Shown: in pieces, positions 59,702 to 64,000 of the stretch
How the letters are laid out: each line of letters starts with the position of its first letter
Numbering within the stretch: position 1 is the first letter of the stretch
Notes under the pieces: model-generated
What the model saw: the letters and a program-made list of their open reading frames with translations, nothing else
What the model was told of the DNA's origin: nothing
Databases searched by the model: none
Translations under genes and position numbers: made by a program
Assembly (NCBI GenBank): GCA_013180625.2
Contig: SNVD02010297.1
Coordinates: 1 to 64,000 of the forward strand
DNA: 64,000 nt
Origin: Boswellia sacra
Taxonomy: Eukaryota > Streptophyta > Magnoliopsida > Sapindales > Burseraceae
Direction of reading: 5' to 3'

Positions 59702-60479
59702 TTGGATGCTCATCTCTTTCCTCTCATCTTAGTAGACTCAAACTTCAACCACCATGGGGAGAGGAAGACGTAATATAAATACCTTCTATTGCATTTGTTA
59801 CTTATTTTATTCCTTTTATTGTCTTTCTAAATTTATGTAAGTAATCATGTAGTGAAAAGGTGGTATTCTTAAGGAAATCAGTTAGTTAATTTGAAGAATA
59901 TTTTGAAAGTTTTTAGAATTTTTTGTGTAAGTTAATGTGCAATTTGTATGCAACCTTCCATCATATGGTATGTATTTTGTAAATGATCTAGCATAAGGTT
60001 GCTGATTTTGTAAAGGAAATTGTATAGTCCTTTAGTTAGCTAGGCACACGCAATAGGGAGCAAATTATGCTCTAATGTAATCATACAACTAGTTATTTTG
60101 TTCATAAAGATTTTAAATTGCAATGTAATATAGATTTAATCTTGTGAGTTCATCAGTTTACTCTAATGAGTTTGATTGCTCTTCATTTCATACATAAGTC
60201 ATTACGTTACATCATCTTTAACATAAATCCTATCAAAATAAGTAGCAACATTTAGAATAACAACCCTTTTCACCATGACAACATTCTTCATTTTTTATTG
60301 ATTTGCAGAATCACTTCATTTTGGGTCATCATTTGCTTCATATCACCTCGCATCTTTCATAAAATGTTTTGGAATTCCCTCCCTAGTTTGCTTCTTACTT
60401 TTCACATTACTACATTTCACTGTTTAAAGAGCATCACAATTAACTTCTTCAACATTAGGCCCTCACCACCTATAGAAAT
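59702..60479 (+). other. Right arm of the MULE, non-coding part
   Basis: Starts with the CACTA target duplication ttg. No transposase coding is recognised past this point. The AT content is high. Confidence 0.4.
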
Positions 60480-60720
60480 TACATATTCTATTTTTTTCAT
60501 ATAAAATATAGCTTACCAGGATTGTTAAAAGACTTAGAAATGATAACAGTAGCCTTTGCACTATATTTGCATCTCCTCTTTTTAAATTTGATTAGGTTAC
60601 TATTTAGCATTTTAGATCTACCTCTTGCGCTAATATTTGATATACTGTTGTTGTACCTTGTATTGTTTGAGCTTGCTTGATCCATTTTTGTACTCGCACT
60701 TGCCTTTAATGTCATTTTCT
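60480..60720 (-). pseudogene. GRF-type zinc-finger fragment in the MULE right arm
   Basis: On the complementary strand a frame from 60715 reads a Ser/Asn-rich lead and then KKRRCKYSAKATVIISKSFNNPGKLYFI. It resembles plant GRF-type fingers (CxCGxxAxxxxSxTxxNPGRxFxxC). The second Cys is replaced by Tyr, and the Cys after the YFI position is a stop. GRF fingers occur in small plant nuclear proteins, often near transposons. The piece is antisense to the MULE transposase. The match is short, so confidence is moderate. Confidence 0.5.
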
Positions 60721-61189
60721 TCGACCTTGTATTGCTTTGTTGCCTGCTGTATAGCTTGAGCTTTGATGTGTCAAATGATGTTCAAATGGTAAGTTGTAGA
60801 TTTTGATTGTCTTTGTTGATAATATTTATATCAAATGATGGCTACTATGAGATTACTTGTGTAAAAATCATGGTTGTGTTTGATTTCAAGCTGTGATTTG
60901 TTTGTGTTTCAATGGTATTTTTACTGGTTTAAACCAGCTTCATAATCTGGTGCAAAGACAGGCATGCATAGTGCAACGATTAGCTCACAACGGCTATATT
61001 GATTTGTTTAAAAATGAAAAGTAAATCCATCATTTCCAATAGCCTCATGTACAGGAGGATTCATTTTTAATTGGCTCGATGAAAGGGTAAAAAGGTCATT
61101 TCTTTAATAAGTTATTAATTTATTTATACATTTGCTTTTTAAAACTAGGGTAAAGTGTATACTACTAATTTCAAAGGTTTTGGATGGAA

Positions 61190-61336
61190 AACTGACCTCA
61201 TTAAACATCTAAACTAATAAAAGGATAGTCTATGATGATTTTTCGAAAAGATAGGGTTGGCATTCATACAAAAGAGCAAAAGACATTTTTCCATTACAAT
61301 AAGGCAAAAGGTTGGAGTGATCTGTGATATTTTTCC
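61190..61336 (-). repeat. Right terminal inverted repeat of the MULE
   Basis: Inverted partner of 35556-35700. It ends atatttttcc against the 9-bp flank aattttatt. Confidence 0.7.
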
Positions 61337-61349
61337 AATTTTATTTTAA

Positions 61350-61792
61350 AGGGGAGGGAATTTTTAACACAAAAATAAACATAAATTTATAGTCATTGAT
61401 CTATAAAATCTAATGGTTGAGACGATTGATTAGTTGACAGCATTAAATGCAACTTCTTGACTTTCAATCTCAACCATTAGATTTAGTGAGGTCAATGGTC
61501 ATCAATTTATGTTAATAAATTGTATTGGAAATGGATCTTTTGACATAAATTTTTTTACACAAAACTAGATACAAATTTATAGTGATTGATTTATAAAATC
61601 CATGTTGAGATGATTGATGAGTTGATAACATTAAACACAATTCTTTTACTTTCAATCTCAACCATTGGATTTGATGACATTAATAGTCATAAATTTGTGC
61701 GTGTGAGTGAGTGTGTGTGTGTGCGTGCGTGCGTGCGTGTGTGTGTGTGCGCACGTGTGCGTGCGTGCGTGCGTGTGTGTGTGTGTTGGTGT

Positions 61793-61872
<80 letters not shown>

Positions 61873-61905
61873 GTGTCAAAAAATTTGTATCAAAAGATTC
61901 CTTCC
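61350..61905. mobile_element. Tandem hairpin-type MITE-like repeats with an embedded GT tract
   Basis: Unit 1 (about 61360-61530) and unit 2 (about 61540-61700 plus the end near 61900) share acataaatttatag, gattgat(c/t)tataaaatc, ttgaga(c/t)gattgat and tctcaaccatt. Inside each, the words around aatctaatggttgaga recur inverted as tctcaaccattagatt, so each can fold into a hairpin. The outer ends ggaatttttaacacaaaa and, inverted, ggaatcttttgatacaaa are also alike. Confidence 0.55.
61698..61870. repeat. GT/GC dinucleotide microsatellite, about 170 bp
   Basis: Alternating purine-pyrimidine throughout: (GT)n with interspersed GC steps at 61720-61770 and a purer (GT)n at 61793-61869. The frames that open across it are artefacts of the repeat. 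Confidence 0.95.
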
Positions 61906-62488
61906 GTATATATTAAGAATGGTGGAAAATCTTAAATACAAGGAAAGTAATCCTTTAAATATGCTAGGTTAATGAAGTTCTTAATATATGAATCATATAT
62001 GCAAGTGAAGTAGATTACTTTGGTTGTTATAAGATTTTCATGCCATTCTTATTCAGTTGCATTGTAAACAAAAGTTAAATAATTTTTGCAAAAACCCTGA
62101 AAGCTTCTTGGCCAAAACAAATGGAGGCCCCAAAAGTGCTCAAACTCTTCATATTCTAACGCCATTCCCCTCATTCTTTACAAGTTTATAATAGTTAATT
62201 TGATTTTTTTACACACTGTTTTTATTTTCTTATTGTAAGTTAGTTATTGATATTTTTTAGCCTACTGGGTTACATAAATAGTGGCAATCGTACGTCTATA
62301 CATGTTTTAATATTTAATATACTGTGGCATTTATATTCGACAATGATGTCGTAATTTTGATCGTGGAAGTCGAATTAATTGTCATAAGAATGCTTGTCAA
62401 ACTTGTTATCAAGACCTTTTTCATATAGTTAATTGTTGAAAGTTGGAAATATGTTTTTTTATTTAATTGTTTGAAATGTATAGGGATG
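61906..62488. other. AT-rich non-coding DNA
   Basis: No gene, RNA or bounded repeat is seen. Confidence 0.5.
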
Positions 62489-62496
62489 GTCTAAAC

Positions 62497-62663
62497 TAGG
62501 GGTGTGCAAATTAACCCGACCCGCTGACCCGACCCGACTGGATTATAATCGGGTTTATGTTTTAAAAAACCCGAATTCGGGTCCAAAATCCATAACCCGA
62601 CACGTGGTCGGGTTGAGTCGGGTTTGAGAAAACCCGACCTAACCCGACCCGTGTACACCCCTG
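62497..62663. mobile_element. 167-bp hAT-type MITE
   Basis: The left end TAGGGGTGTGCA and the right end in reverse CAGGGGTGTACA are terminal inverted repeats. A perfect 8-bp target duplication GTCTAAAC flanks the element (62489-62496 and 62664-62671). The interior is dominated by words of the form aacccgaccc and its complement gggtcgggtt, forming a long GC-rich stem. No coding capacity. Confidence 0.88.
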
Positions 62664-62671
62664 GTCTAAAC

Positions 62672-64000
62672 AGCTTAATCACAACTAATCCATGGGGAAG
62701 ACTAAAGCAACCAGAACCCACTCTCAACCCATAACTTCATTATGGCCTTACCAATTCCCTCCTAGACCATCCTTGCCACTTGAACAAGTCCATTGTGGGT
62801 CCAAACAGCTTACTTGCTAATTAATCATTTTTGAGAATTTGATAATCTCTTTTTTCATGATATCCAAAGCATTCTAAACTATCGTTTCGCTGAATTTAAT
62901 TCATTACCTTTTTATGGTTTTTCATTTTCTTATAGTTTTCTTCAAGCATTTTATTTTATTTTATTTATTTTGGTACTTGTGTTACTACTAGAATTTTCTA
63001 TGCGGTAGCCTTTTATCTTATCAATACGGTTCATTATATTGTCTTTGATTAAGTGTAATTTTCTTATTTATAAAAAACCAAAAGAAAACGATGAATCTCT
63101 CACATTTTTCATCTAATGTTTAATTAAAAAAAATTATTATGCACTCACAAATTAAGTTTTGTTTTTTTTTTTTTCGTGATGGTAACACTTGTACAAATCA
63201 ATTGATTAATTTAGGATTTAATTCTTCTATAAACCAATTATGGGCTTCTCCTCCATTGCAACTTAATGGATTATCTTATATTCATATTTACTTAACTATT
63301 TTTTATAAGAGATTTCTGTCCTCATACTAATTATCATTTTTCACTTTTTTCCTAATAAAATTTCTCTTTTCTTTTTTTAAATAAAAAAGTGTGTATTGCT
63401 TCCGAAAAAAAAAACCCATACACTCTAAGATAACAGAAATACTAAGTGAAGACTAAAATGCAGATTATTTTGCATTCCATATATTTTTTTTAAAACTTTT
63501 ATAATAGCCTAAAACATGAACCTCTAAAATATATATTCCTTACAGATATATACATAAAATAAAATGAGATTGAACTATCTTTTAATAATTCACATCTTCT
63601 CATATTAATTTTCTTTAAACTTTAAAATGATATTGCAAATTTTAAACTTAGTTTACAATGCTTTCATTATTAATATCGCGACTGTGCTGTTCACCACCAA
63701 AGCAATCACACAGCTTTTTATGGTAAATATTTATTTTTTTCTTTTTTTGTTTAACAAGGTCAACTAATTGTCGCTTTTAATTGCTGAAAGCATAGTGGCC
63801 TTGTGAAGGGCTTTGTGGGGGACCGCCCTTAATTCAAAGATGGTTAATGTCAACAACAGGACGAAATTGCCCTTTCAACTGCCGTCACGCCAGTGCCACT
63901 GTGCCGTCCTTTTCGACTTTCCACCACCAGAACCGCCATGGAAAGTGTGACCCCCACCCTGCTTTAATTACTTTTGTTTTTATTTCCGAAATAAGTGATT
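62672..64000. other. Unassigned AT-rich DNA at the right edge
   Basis: No gene is supported. The last 200 bases (63790-64000) are richer in C and G and contain several short C-rich words, possibly the upstream part of a gene beyond the window. Confidence 0.4.

Larger units (their letters stand above)
35556..61336 (+). mobile_element. MULE (Mutator-like element) split by copia and CACTA insertions
   Basis: Left end 35556-35700 and right end 61190-61336 are inverted copies of each other, about three-quarters identical over 145 bp. They share gaaaaat(g/a)tcacaga, cttttgtatg and aatcatcatagactatcctt. They are flanked by 9-mers aattgtatt (35547-35555) and aattttatt (61337-61345), eight of nine matching, which fits the 9-bp duplication of MULEs. 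Removing the copia element (35936-47195) and the CACTA element (50364-59701) leaves about 5.2 kb: a short left arm, a plus-strand transposase pseudogene and a right arm with an antisense GRF-type finger remnant. Confidence 0.75.

Noticed and set aside
61586..61972. Cys/Val- and Thr/His-rich frames over the GT microsatellite
   Set aside because: All are products of the dinucleotide repeat read in different frames.
1..64000. tRNA, rRNA or snRNA genes
   Set aside because: I looked for tRNA arms and conserved rRNA words and saw none. The only tRNA-related sequences are retrotransposon primer sites.

Overview
This window is nuclear DNA of a flowering plant, most likely a eudicot. It is AT-rich, has GT-AG introns, and holds one intact intron-containing plastid enzyme gene. 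That gene sits among nested plant transposons: Athila-type and chromovirus Ty3/gypsy, SIRE-type Ty1/copia, MULE, CACTA, PIF/Harbinger and hAT. I cannot name the species. No prokaryotic, organellar or CRISPR signal is present. Everything was read by eye from the sequence; no database search was run.

Layout. 1-1186: relics, including an antisense polyubiquitin pseudogene abutting a piece of an alpha/beta-hydrolase gene. 1187-19747: element A, an Athila-related LTR element on the minus strand with no pol genes. Element B (3336-14813) is nested inside it. B is a younger Athila-type element with near-identical LTRs, a tRNA-Asp primer site and a TACAC target duplication. 19748-23013: a 5'-truncated, internally deleted chromovirus (element C). 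23014-29500: intergenic DNA with a hAT-like non-autonomous element. 29645-34333: the only intact host gene, a nine-exon DXS (1-deoxy-D-xylulose-5-phosphate synthase) of the DXS2 type, which makes the first committed intermediate of the plastid MEP pathway. 35556-61336: a MULE with about 145-bp terminal inverted repeats and a 9-bp target duplication. Its own roughly 5.2 kb is split by a SIRE-like copia element (35936-47195), itself interrupted by a PIF/Harbinger element (40300-41512), and by a 9.3-kb CACTA element (50364-59701). 61346-64000: hairpin repeats, a long GT microsatellite, a small hAT MITE and unassigned DNA.

The most unusual content is host-gene sequence carried by transposons. Between pol and the 3' LTR, element B carries a nearly full-length, apparently intronless copy of a LONELY GUY (LOG) cytokinin-activating enzyme gene, decayed by frameshifts. 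It lies in the element's sense orientation behind a TATA-like box. A second TATA-preceded small ORF of unknown origin lies just upstream. The related element A keeps a diverged LOG-like C-terminal remnant at the equivalent place, so this passenger seems to belong to the retrotransposon lineage. The CACTA element carries exons, with their introns, of two unrelated host genes: an ankyrin-repeat protein and an exonuclease with a Mut7-C domain.
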